A stretch of DNA of 26,796 bases from Oscillospiraceae bacterium (lineage in GTDB: Bacteria > Bacillota > Clostridia > Oscillospirales > Oscillospiraceae): contig JAIEFH010000261.1 in the NCBI GenBank assembly GCA_029067025.1, forward strand, positions 1-26,796. Direction: 5' to 3'. Below the pieces are notes generated by a model that did not search any database, was not told the DNA's origin, and saw only the letters and a program-made list of their open reading frames with translations. Both the position numbers and the translations under genes were made by a program. Positions 16,837-23,553 of this stretch are shown here, one piece after another (position 1 is the stretch's first letter; every line of letters begins with the position of its first letter).

Positions 16837-18235
16837 GGGCCTCGTCGATGGCGCGGGCGGCGGTCTTGCCCGCGCCCATGGCCAGGATGACGGTGGCCGC
16901 GCCGGTGACCGCGTCGCCGCCGGCGTACACGTTCTCCCGGCTGGTCAGGCCGTTCTCGTCGGCGATGATGCCGCCCCACTTCTCGGTCTCAAGCCCCTCG
17001 GTGGTGGACTTGATGAGCGGGTTGGGGCTGGTGCCTAGGGCCATGATGACGCAGTCCAGCTCGATGTCGAACTGGCTGTCCTCCTTGACGATGGGACGGC
17101 GGCGGCCGGAGGCGTCCGGCTCGCCCAGGGTCATCTCCACGCAGCGGATGCCCGCCACGGAGCCGTTCTTGGGGTCGCGGGGGTCGTCCGGGTTGTGGTA
17201 GCCCAGGATCTCGGTGGGGTTGGTGAGGGTCTTGAAGATGATGCCCTCCTCCTTGGCGTGCTCCACCTCCTCGGCACGGGCGGGCAGCTCGGCCTCGGAG
17301 CGGCGGTAGACAATGTACACCTCCGCGCCCAGCCGCTTGGCGCAGCGGGCCGCGTCCATGGCCACGTTGCCGCCGCCCACCACGGCCACACGGGTGGAGT
17401 GCTGGATGGGGGTGTCCGCCCCGTCCTTGTACGCCTTCATCAGGTTGATGCGGGTGAGGAACTCGTTGGCGGAGTACACGCCCTTCAGGTTCTCGCCGGG
17501 GATGTTCATGAACTTGGGCAGGCCCGCGCCGGAGCCGATGAACACCGCCTCGAAGCCGAACTCCTCCTTCAGCTCGTCGATGGTGATGGCCCGGCCGATG
17601 ACCATGTTGGTCTCCACCTTGACGCCCAGCTCCTTGAGGGTGTCCACTTCCTTCTGGACGATGGACTTGGGCAGACGGAACTCGGGGATGCCGTACACCA
17701 GCACGCCGCCCGCCAGATGGAGGGCCTCGAACACGGTGACCTCATAGCCCTTCTTGGCCAGGTCGCCGGCGCAGGTCAGGCCCGCCGGGCCGGAGCCGAT
17801 GACAGCAACTTTATGTCCGTTGGAGGCGGGAGCCACGGCCTTCTCGGTGGCGTTGGCGTTGTGCCAGTCGGCCACGAACCGCTCCAGACGGCCAATGCCC
17901 ACCGGCTCGTTCTTGATGCCGCGCACGCACTTGGCCTCGCACTGGCTCTCCTGGGGGCACACCCGGCCGCACACGGCGGGCAGGGCGGAGTCCTTGGAGA
18001 TGATCTGGTAGGCCGCCTCGAAGTCGCCCTCGGCGACCTTCGCGATGAACTCGGGGATGTTGATCTGCACGGGGCAGCCGGACACGCAGGGGCGGTGCTT
18101 GCAGTTCAGGCACCGCTGGGCCTCGTCAATGGCCTGCTCCTTGGTGTAGCCCAGGGCCACCTCGTTGAAGTTGCACGCCCGGACCTGGGGGTCCTGGTGG
18201 GGCATGGGATTTTTATCTGGTCTCATATTCGGCAT
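16826..18235 (-). CDS. nfnB: NfnB: NADPH- and ferredoxin-binding subunit of the bifurcating NADH:ferredoxin:NADP oxidoreductase (GltA-like)
   Basis: 469 residues. The N-terminus carries two cysteine sets for [4Fe-4S] clusters (Cys42, 45, 50, 54 and Cys89, 93, 99, 103), then an FAD-binding fold (VIGSGPAG near 146-152) and an NADPH fold (VVGGGNVAMDAARCAKRLGA near 286), ending with YAGGDAVTGAATVILAMGAG. The same family includes the glutamate synthase small subunit; I call it NfnB because an NfnA partner directly precedes it and no glutamate synthase large subunit is near. NfnAB couples NADPH to NADH and reduced ferredoxin in many clostridia. The start at 18235 has AGGAGG 9-10 nt upstream, overlapping the end of nfnA. 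Confidence 0.88.
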   Translation of the reverse strand: MPNMRPDKNPMPHQDPQVRACNFNEVALGYTKEQAIDEAQRCLNCKHRPCVSGCPVQINIPEFIAKVAEGDFEAAYQIISKDSALPAVCGRVCPQESQCEAKCVRGIKNEPVGIGRLERFVADWHNANATEKAVAPASNGHKVAVIGSGPAGLTCAGDLAKKGYEVTVFEALHLAGGVLVYGIPEFRLPKSIVQKEVDTLKELGVKVETNMVIGRAITIDELKEEFGFEAVFIGSGAGLPKFMNIPGENLKGVYSANEFLTRINLMKAYKDGADTPIQHSTRVAVVGGGNVAMDAARCAKRLGAEVYIVYRRSEAELPARAEEVEHAKEEGIIFKTLTNPTEILGYHNPDDPRDPKNGSVAGIRCVEMTLGEPDASGRRRPIVKEDSQFDIELDCVIMALGTSPNPLIKSTTEGLETEKWGGIIADENGLTSRENVYAGGDAVTGAATVILAMGAGKTAARAIDEALSK

Positions 18236-18236
18236 T

Positions 18237-19079
18237 TTACTGTACCTCCTGCTTGAACAGGTTGCAGGCCGCCTCGTGGGCGTGCCGCTCAAAGTCCTTG
18301 TACATGGCGCCGCGGGCCATGGCCTCGTCAAAGTCCACCTTGTGGCCGTCGAACTCCGGGCCGTCCACGCAGGCGAACTTGGTCTCACCGCCCACGGACA
18401 GGCGGCAGCCGCCACACATGCCGGTGCCGTCGATCATGATGGGGTTCATGGACACCACGGTGGGGATGTCGTACTGGCGGGTCAGCTGGCAGACAAACTT
18501 CATCATAATCACCGGGCCGATGGTGATGACGCGGTCGTACTTCGCGCCCGCCTCGATCTGCTCGCGGAGCAGGTCGGTGACCAGGGCCTTCTTGCCGTAG
18601 GAGCCATCGTCGGTGCCGATGATCAGGTTGGTGGAGGCGGCCTTAAACTCGTCCTCCAGGATCACCAGATCCTTGTTGCGGAAGCCCACGATGAGATCCA
18701 CGTGGCACCCCACTTCATGGAGCTTCTTGGCCACGGGGTAGGCGATGGCGGTGCCCACGCCGCCGCCCACCACGGCGACGCGCTTCAGGCCCTCGGTCTC
18801 GGTGGCGCGGCCCAGGGGGCCCACGAAGTCCTGGAGGAACTCGCCCTCCTCCTTGTGGTTGAGCTTTTCGGTGGTAGCCCCCACCACCTGGTAGATGATG
18901 GTGACGGTGCCGGCCTGGCGGTCGAAGTCGGCGATGGTCAGGGGAATGCGCTCACCCTCCTCGTCCACCCGGAGGATGATGAACTGGCCGGGCTCCGCCT
19001 TGCGGGCCACGGCGGGGGCCTCGATCTCCATCAGGGACACGGTGGGATTGAGCACCCGTTTTTTCACGATCCGATACAT
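18237..19079 (-). CDS. nfnA: NfnA: NADH-binding FAD/[2Fe-2S] subunit of NfnAB
   Basis: 280 residues, similar to PyrK-type ferredoxin reductases. It has the FAD-binding barrel (PGQFIILRV, RIPLTIADF), an NAD fold (VAVVGGGVGTAIAYP) and a C-terminal iron-sulfur site. In the last, DGTGMCGGC and FACVDGP give Asp217, Cys222, Cys225 and Cys237. One Asp plus three Cys is the ligand set known for the [2Fe-2S] centre of NfnA, which favours this call over sulfhydrogenase or dihydroorotate dehydrogenase subunits. AGAGGAG lies 5 nt before the ATG. It leads the two-gene nfnAB unit. Confidence 0.88.
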   Translation of the reverse strand: MYRIVKKRVLNPTVSLMEIEAPAVARKAEPGQFIILRVDEEGERIPLTIADFDRQAGTVTIIYQVVGATTEKLNHKEEGEFLQDFVGPLGRATETEGLKRVAVVGGGVGTAIAYPVAKKLHEVGCHVDLIVGFRNKDLVILEDEFKAASTNLIIGTDDGSYGKKALVTDLLREQIEAGAKYDRVITIGPVIMMKFVCQLTRQYDIPTVVSMNPIMIDGTGMCGGCRLSVGGETKFACVDGPEFDGHKVDFDEAMARGAMYKDFERHAHEAACNLFKQEVQ

Positions 19080-19165
19080 AGCTTCTCCTCTTTCCTATGG
19101 TTTCGATCCATTCCAATCATCAGCGCCCTCGATCATTGCCGGTACGCCATGGGCTGATTGTCAGC

Positions 19166-19194
19166 ATTATAACACTCTTATTCTGATCCGTCAA
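19166..19194 (-). promoter_or_regulatory. nfnAB promoter
   Basis: Minus strand TTGACG and TATAAT with exactly 17 nt between them, about 90 nt before nfnA. It is among the closest matches to the sigma-A consensus in the window. Confidence 0.88.
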
Positions 19195-19211
19195 TTTGAT
19201 TCCGCTGGAAA

Positions 19212-19742
19212 ATGTCCATAAATTGTCCGCAGACACATCAATATACGGGCCGCATGGGCATTTTGCCCTATGCGCATCTTGCATATTTTTGTGAATTATG
19301 TCCTTTGAGAAATGTGCAAATTTTCCTTGGGCAAGGCTATTACACGCTCCGCTCCCTGTTCTCCACCAGCGGGGAACTGATCTATATCCCGGTGGACACG
19401 GCGGTGGCCATGCGCCCGCTGATCGGCAGCGGCGAGGCGGCTGATTACCTGGAGCTGCTTCCCCAATTGAAGCCCAAGGTATTTTCCTCCAGGAAGCCGG
19501 CGGAGCTCGTTGCCCATTACCAGGGACTGCTGGCCTCCTGTGAGTTGACGGACTGCCTGCTTCTCATCAAGGAGATCTACCTCAAGCAGAAGGAACTGAA
19601 AAAGCTGGGGCAGGTGGACGCCCGGTATCTGAAAATCGCGGAGCGGCTGGTGTGTGAGGAGTTTGCCGTGGCGCTGGGCACGGGGCCGGATTCGGTCAAG
19701 CGGCGCTTGTACGCGGCGATGGATCGGGAGATGGCATCTTAA
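19212..19742 (+). CDS. CarD-like transcription regulator with abnormal N-terminus
   Basis: From about residue 39 on it matches CarD/CdnL proteins: GYYTLRSLFSTSGELIYIPVDT (second half of the RNA polymerase interaction domain) and the helical domain LLLIKEIYLKQKELKKLGQVD with YLKIAERLVCEEFAVALG. The first 35-40 residues do not resemble the usual start (a VxYGxxGVC strand pair that holds RNA polymerase beta), and no good ribosome site precedes either candidate start (ATG 19212 or 19254). The DNA there is AT-rich compared with the rest of the gene. A frameshifted or replaced N-terminus is possible, so the gene may be non-functional. It is followed by a very strong terminator. Confidence 0.6.
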   Translation: MSINCPQTHQYTGRMGILPYAHLAYFCELCPLRNVQIFLGQGYYTLRSLFSTSGELIYIPVDTAVAMRPLIGSGEAADYLELLPQLKPKVFSSRKPAELVAHYQGLLASCELTDCLLLIKEIYLKQKELKKLGQVDARYLKIAERLVCEEFAVALGTGPDSVKRRLYAAMDREMAS

Positions 19743-19753
19743 ATAACGCGATG

Positions 19754-19790
19754 AAAACGGGGCCGCAGGATGATCCTGCGGCCCCGTTTT
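19754..19790. terminator. Bidirectional terminator
   Basis: AAAACGGGGCCGCAGGA, loop TGA, TCCTGCGGCCCCGTTTT: a perfect 17-bp stem with A and T flanks, between the convergent CarD-like and MATE genes. Confidence 0.95.
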
Positions 19791-19800
19791 GTCATGGGGT

Positions 19801-21609
19801 TTAAGCGCGGTCAACGTATGCGCAGATCAGTTCGGCGGTCTTTTCCGGCCCGATGGAGCTGTCCACGCTCAGCTCGTACTGGTGGGGGTCGCCCCAGTCC
19901 CGGCCGGAGATGCTCTTGTAGTAGGCGCCCCGGGCGGCGTCGGACCGGGCAATGCTCTTTTTGCCTTCGGCCTCCGAGTCGCCGTACATCTCCATGACCT
20001 TTTTCACCCGGTAGTCGCGGGGCGCGTGGACGAACACCCGCACCACGTTGTCCCGCTCCCTCAGTACGTAGTCCGCCGCCCGGCCCACAATGACGCAGGA
20101 GCCCGCGTCGGCGATCATGTTGATGGCCTTATCCTGGGCCGCGATGGCCTGCTGAACCACATTGGTGCTCAGGTACAGATCCCGCATCACCGCGTTCTCA
20201 TCGGAGTTGATACCGGAAATGAACTCCCGGGCCAGCCCGCTCTCCTGGGCGGCCAGGGCGGTCATCTCCTTATAGTAGCAGGGCACGCCCAGCTTCTCCG
20301 CCACCAGCTGGCCCACGCGCTTGCCCGCCGAGCCGTGTTCCCGGGCAATGGTGACGATGACACCGGGGCGGGTAGTTTGGAGCACAGTTTCGGTCTGCCC
20401 AACCGGCTGGGCGTCCGCGCCCATGGCCCTCCACACCCGGGCCACCACCACCGCGGTGATGACCATGGCAATGAGGTCGGCCACGGGGGCGGACCACAGG
20501 ATGCCCATGATCCCCATCCGCATGGGCATGAGGATGGCCAGGACGATGAGCAAGACATCACGCAGAACGGACAGCGGAACCGCCGCCTTGGCGTGGCCGA
20601 TGGACTGGAGGAACATGGCGCAGGCCTTTTGCAGGCAGGTGAAGATGACCAGGGACAGATAGATGCGCAGGCAGCCGATGGCAAAATTGGTGTACAGCTC
20701 GCCGCCGTCGGAGCCGAACATCCGGACAAAGACCAGAGGGACGCTCTCAAACAGCACCGTGGCGACGACGCACACCGTCAGGGTGGACAGCACCACCAGC
20801 CTGAAGGTCTCCTTCACCCGGCTGTACAGCCGCGCGCCGTAGTTGTAGCCCATGATGGGCAGGGCCCCGGCGGTGATGCCGCAGGCGATGCTCAGGATGA
20901 TCTGGAACAGCTTGATGATGACCACGAAAGCGGACAGGGGGATGTCCGGGCCGTACCAAATGGCCAGCACGGCGGTGAGGATCTGCCCCAGCACGGTGGC
21001 TACCGCCGCGCCCATCATGCCCCAGCGGAACACAAAGATAAACACGGGATCCAAGATGATGTTGACCACCGCTCCCGCCAGGGTGGAGGCCATGGCAAAT
21101 TGGGGGCTGCCGTCGGAACGGATGATGGGATTGAGCGCCTGACCGAACATATAGAAGGGGATGCCTAAGGCGATCCAGAAGAAGTATTCCTGGGCCTGGA
21201 CAAAGGTCTCCTCATTGACCCGCCCGCCAAACATGGTCAGGATGGCGTCCCGGAAGATCAGGTAAACCGCCATGAGCGCCACGCTGACAGTGACGCACAG
21301 CAGCACGGCGCTGCCGACGCTCTTGTGGGCGTCCTCCTTGCGGCCGGCGCCCAGGCTGATGCTGACAAAGGCGCAGCAGCCGTCGCCGATCATCACCGCA
21401 ATGGCCAGCGCCACCACCGTCAGCGGGAACACCACCGTGTTGGCGGCGTTGCCGTAAGCGCCCAAATAATCGGCGTTGGCGATGAAGATTTGATCCACAA
21501 TGTTATACAGCGCCGCCACCAGCAGGGAGATGACGCAGGGGACGGCGTACTTCACCATCAGCCTGCCGATGGGCTGGGTTTCAAGAAAGGTGTTGGATTT
21601 CTGTTCCAT
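19801..21609 (-). CDS. MATE-family efflux transporter fused to a cytidylate-kinase-like domain
   Basis: 602 residues. Residues 1 to about 410 are a complete MATE transporter with 12 predicted membrane segments (PIGRLMVKYAVPCVISLLV start, DQIFIAN, GDGCCAFVSISLGAG, and the second-half ALPIMGYNYGAR). Residues 415-602 are a soluble domain of the cytidylate-kinase-like type (VIVTIAREHGSAGKRVG with a P-loop-like GSAGK, VPCYYKEM, SCVIVGRAADYVL, VFVHAPRDYRV). The frame runs through both without interruption and without an internal ATG at the border, so it is a real single polypeptide by sequence. The ATG at 21609 follows AGGAGG by 7-8 nt. The transported compound and the kinase substrate are unknown. 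It has a structured leader. Confidence 0.88.
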   Translation of the reverse strand: MEQKSNTFLETQPIGRLMVKYAVPCVISLLVAALYNIVDQIFIANADYLGAYGNAANTVVFPLTVVALAIAVMIGDGCCAFVSISLGAGRKEDAHKSVGSAVLLCVTVSVALMAVYLIFRDAILTMFGGRVNEETFVQAQEYFFWIALGIPFYMFGQALNPIIRSDGSPQFAMASTLAGAVVNIILDPVFIFVFRWGMMGAAVATVLGQILTAVLAIWYGPDIPLSAFVVIIKLFQIILSIACGITAGALPIMGYNYGARLYSRVKETFRLVVLSTLTVCVVATVLFESVPLVFVRMFGSDGGELYTNFAIGCLRIYLSLVIFTCLQKACAMFLQSIGHAKAAVPLSVLRDVLLIVLAILMPMRMGIMGILWSAPVADLIAMVITAVVVARVWRAMGADAQPVGQTETVLQTTRPGVIVTIAREHGSAGKRVGQLVAEKLGVPCYYKEMTALAAQESGLAREFISGINSDENAVMRDLYLSTNVVQQAIAAQDKAINMIADAGSCVIVGRAADYVLRERDNVVRVFVHAPRDYRVKKVMEMYGDSEAEGKKSIARSDAARGAYYKSISGRDWGDPHQYELSVDSSIGPEKTAELICAYVDRA

Positions 21610-21630
21610 GACTGTTTCCTCCTGAACGTG

Positions 21631-21686
21631 AGAAAGCGCCCGGCTGGGAAGAGCTGGACTTATGCCTTCCCGGCCGCGCGCTTTCT
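21631..21686 (-). promoter_or_regulatory. Second hairpin in the MATE-kinase leader
   Basis: AGAAAGCGC pairs with GCGCTTTCT (9 bp), continuing inward through GGC/GCC and GGGAAG/CTTCCC. It ends 21 nt before the start codon and has no U-run, so it is not itself a terminator. Confidence 0.55.
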
Positions 21687-21710
21687 GCTTATTAAATTGT
21701 TTTGGGCAAT

Positions 21711-21764
21711 AAAAAAGCAACGTGGGGCAGTCAACCGGAATTACGCGGTGACGCTATACGTTGC
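21711..21764 (-). terminator. Intrinsic terminator inside the MATE-kinase leader (attenuator)
   Basis: Minus strand: GCAACGT (21764-21758) pairs with ACGTTGC (21723-21717); further inward GTCA and CCG can pair with CGG and TGAC around a CGTAATTC loop. TTTTTT follows directly. The hairpin starts within a few nucleotides of the predicted transcript start and lies about 100 nt before the start codon, so most transcripts would end here unless the structure is opened. Confidence 0.65.
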
Positions 21765-21771
21765 AAGGGTG

Positions 21772-21801
21772 AGTATACCAGACGAAACGCAAAAAAGTCA
21801 A
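21772..21801 (-). promoter_or_regulatory. MATE-kinase promoter
   Basis: Minus strand TTGACT and TATACT with 18 nt between them, and TGG before the -10 (extended -10). Confidence 0.75.
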
Positions 21802-21809
21802 GGCCCGTT

Positions 21810-21954
21810 TCAAAAATTTTTTGAGGTACCTTGGCAGGTGCGAGGGAAGCGGCAAGCGGCCTGACCGATGTTGATACAGGCATACACCGCTTTGGCGTTC
21901 CGCGCCGATCAGCACGGCGTCCGCCCGCTCAAGCGTCCGCTTCAGCCGCTCGGT
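21810..21954 (-). pseudogene. Sirtuin (SirTM-like Sir2) remnant with internal deletion
   Basis: Two short stretches fit the ends of macrodomain-linked sirtuins. TERLKRTLERADAVLIGA (about 21954-21901) matches the helix and strand at the NAD-binding start, normally followed by GAGLS, which is missing. The next bases, in another frame, read NAKAVYACINIGQAACR (from 21899), like the C-terminal segment with the conserved xxYxxxNxGxAxCP pattern, and end in a stop at 21812-21810. The intervening 200-plus residues are gone. The assignment rests on my memory of the family and on the preceding macrodomain fragment; it would normally be an ADP-ribosyltransferase acting on a carrier protein. Confidence 0.5.
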
Positions 21955-22250
21955 CTGGGCCGAGGAGGTTTCGGTAGATTTTTGCGTCCATGTCTTTGAA
22001 AACATTGAAGATAACCTTTCTGACGGAACAAGTTTGCTGGAGGAACTTCGTGACGGTTTCCACCGCGATCCCGGCGGCCTCCTCGTTGGGAAAGCGGAAT
22101 TCGCCGGTGGAGATACAGCAGAACGCCACGCTCTCCAGCCCGTGCTCCGCCGCCAGCTCCAGGCAGGAGCGGTAGCAGGAGGCCAGCTCCTCCCGATCCC
22201 GCCGGGTCACCCGGCCATAGATAATGGGCCCCACCGTATGAAGCACATAC
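21929..22250 (-). pseudogene. Macrodomain ADP-ribose hydrolase, C-terminal half only
   Basis: The frame gives TYVLHTVGPIIYG, LASCYRSCLELAAEHGLESVAFCCISTGEF, FPNEEAAGIAVETVTKFL and VIFNVFKD, which is the second half of a macrodomain, including the substrate-loop HTVGP and STGxF motifs. The first half, with the ADP-ribose adenine-binding Asp and the AAN motif, is absent: the sequence changes at about 22250-22257 into a recombinase gene in a different frame. The product would not be functional. It is GC-rich like the chromosome to its left, and is followed by the sirtuin remnant as in macrodomain-SirTM operons. Confidence 0.75.
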
Positions 22251-22256
22251 GTTCCA

Positions 22257-22487
22257 TAAAAGTCTCTGAAAATCAGGACGGTCAGAGTAATAGCCGCTCA
22301 ATCCTTTATCCTCGTAGTGCAAGAACTCATAATCCTCCGGCAGTGACAACTGATTGATGGCATAGTCGGCGCTCTGCTTAAACTGTACGCCAATACTATC
22401 ACCTTTGTTTGTAATACGGGATTTTCTTGCATAAATGGCAACCTCCCGCAAATCCTCTCCAGCTTGGAGCTTTGTTCTTCTCCGCAT
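22257..22487 (-). pseudogene. Serine recombinase, N-terminal fragment
   Basis: From an ATG at 22487 (GGAGG 9 nt upstream) about 77 codons match the start of large serine recombinases: VAIYARKSRITNKGDS (the strand and Arg around the catalytic Ser pocket), SIGVQFKQSADYA and YEDKGLSGYYSDRPDFQRLL. Right after DFQRLL the similarity ends and macrodomain sequence begins, so most of the catalytic and all of the DNA-binding domains are missing. It is more AT-rich than the macrodomain side. It marks the left edge of the accessory region and is presumably inactive. Confidence 0.75.
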
Positions 22488-22546
22488 AAAGGCAATCCTC
22501 CTTTCTGAAATAGAGAAACATTCCTGTTCCAAAACTTCTATTTGAA

Positions 22547-22738
22547 TTATACCTTGGTGCGTTCCGATTTTTCAAAGGTACGATTTCCTTGTCTCAACAT
22601 ATAGAGTAAAGCCTTCAAATCTTCAAATGTCAAGCCTTTGATTGCTTGAAGTGTGTAGTCTGCCCATTTGCTTTCAAAATCGCAAATGTACTGTTCACTG
22701 TCTGATCCATAGTGAAAAATACCATCCACAGTAGCCAC
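22547..22738 (-). CDS. Small hypothetical protein next to the MazF-like toxin gene
   Basis: Up to 63 residues, with a KWADYTLQAIKGLTFEDLKALLYML amphipathic helix region and an Arg/Lys-rich end. The open frame begins with a GTG that directly follows the toxin stop codon; a second GTG at 22729 (MDGIFHYG) with AGGTAGGTGG before it may be the true start. I do not recognise the family. Its place between the toxin and the recombinase fragment suggests part of the same mobile element cargo; an antitoxin role is possible but unsupported. Confidence 0.5.
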   Translation of the reverse strand: MATVDGIFHYGSDSEQYICDFESKWADYTLQAIKGLTFEDLKALLYMLRQGNRTFEKSERTKV

Positions 22739-23263
22739 CTACCTACGCTTGGGGGTTACTTCAAACTCAACACCAGTGTGCTTGCCGCAATAGACACAAA
22801 TCTCTTTTTCAGCCTGTCCGGGTGCAATTTCCCGCAAAGCAAAAGCGCCTGTGCCGCGAAAAGCGTCAGCACAAGCGCCGCATAAGCAGAGCGTCAGTTT
22901 TGGGGGCGTGGGTTCAATCAGGCCGATGCTGATAGCCAGAGCGTGGTTGATGCCCCGGATATGCGTTTCATTCAGCCTGCCAATGTAGTCAGACAACCGC
23001 CGCTTGTCCACGGTGCGAATTTGCTCCAACAAGACAAGGGACGGCTGCGCCAGCCCGTTCCCGGCGTCCAGGTAGTAGTGGGTAGGCAGCTTGGCCTTAA
23101 TATTGGCTTTGCTGGTGATGGCGGCGATGATGACCGTGGGACTGTGCTTGTTGCCCACGTTATTCTGGATGATAACAACGGGCCGGTTGCCTTTCTGCTC
23201 CGAGCCGATCCCGCTGCCCAGGTCGGCGTAATAGAGATCGCCGCGCAAATATGTCCTGCTCAT
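22739..23263 (-). CDS. PemK/MazF-family toxin with C-terminal cysteine-rich extension
   Basis: 174 residues. Residues 5-115 are a MazF/PemK endoribonuclease fold: RGDLYYADLGSGIGSEQKGNRPVVIIQNNVGN, then VIIAAITSK and PSLVLLEQIRTVDKRRL. The last 50 residues are extra and carry CLCGAC (Cys126, 128, 131) and CVYC (Cys156, 159), like a small zinc ribbon. MazF enzymes cut single-stranded RNA at short motifs. GGAGG lies about 9 nt before the ATG. No MazE-like antitoxin is seen upstream. Such long MazF proteins near serine recombinases are typical of clostridial mobile elements, so it may be element cargo. Confidence 0.82.
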   Translation of the reverse strand: MSRTYLRGDLYYADLGSGIGSEQKGNRPVVIIQNNVGNKHSPTVIIAAITSKANIKAKLPTHYYLDAGNGLAQPSLVLLEQIRTVDKRRLSDYIGRLNETHIRGINHALAISIGLIEPTPPKLTLCLCGACADAFRGTGAFALREIAPGQAEKEICVYCGKHTGVEFEVTPKRR

Positions 23264-23312
23264 GGTGTTTGACCTCCTATAAAAATTAGACGGCCTGCGC
23301 CGCCTATGTAGG

Positions 23313-23398
23313 GGCCGGACAGCACGATATATGGGTATATCAAGGTTGGGGAGATATAAACGCTCTCCGTTTCCGTAAACCTGTCATACTGTCCGGCC
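23313..23398. repeat. 10-bp perfect inverted repeat with an internal dyad
   Basis: GGCCGGACAG (23313-23322) and CTGTCCGGCC (23389-23398) are perfect inverted copies 66 bp apart. A smaller dyad lies inside (GGAGA, TCTCC near 23350-23368). The region 23264-23439 upstream of the toxin gene holds no recognisable gene. It could be a leader RNA fold, a transfer origin or an element-specific site. Confidence 0.45.
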
Positions 23399-23439
23399 TA
23401 TATGAAAGCAAGCCTATTTGTCCTCGACACCCCGGCCCG

Positions 23440-23523
23440 CTATGGGAAGTCATCAAACGGCTGGCGGCACACCAGCTCCACGGGAATTTCACCCCCGGCA
23501 GGTTCTCTGTCGGCTGCTCTCAT
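23440..23523 (-). CDS. Tiny open frame or gene remnant (27 codons)
   Basis: From the ATG at 23523 the frame reads MRAADREPAGGEIPV followed by ELVCRQPFDDFP and a stop. The frame stays open about 12 codons further upstream (PSQA before the Met). No clear ribosome site precedes it. It looks like the tail of a larger mobile-element protein or a small accessory protein; I cannot name it. Confidence 0.25.
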   Translation of the reverse strand: MRAADREPAGGEIPVELVCRQPFDDFP

Positions 23524-23553
23524 TGCCTGCGACGGCTTTGCGCTGGAAAAACG

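Noticed and set aside
16826..18235. Glutamate synthase small subunit (gltD)
   Set aside because: No large subunit is present, and the partner gene has the NfnA iron-sulfur ligand set, so NfnB fits better.
21810..21826. AT-only palindrome CAAAAATTTTTTG as a terminator
   Set aside because: No GC stem; it is also part of the sirtuin remnant's last codons.
21754..22005. An 83-codon intact gene between the MATE and macrodomain genes
   Set aside because: It starts inside the macrodomain frame, mixes sirtuin N-terminal codons with unrelated frames and runs through the MATE promoter and the start of its leader; better read as a broken sirtuin.
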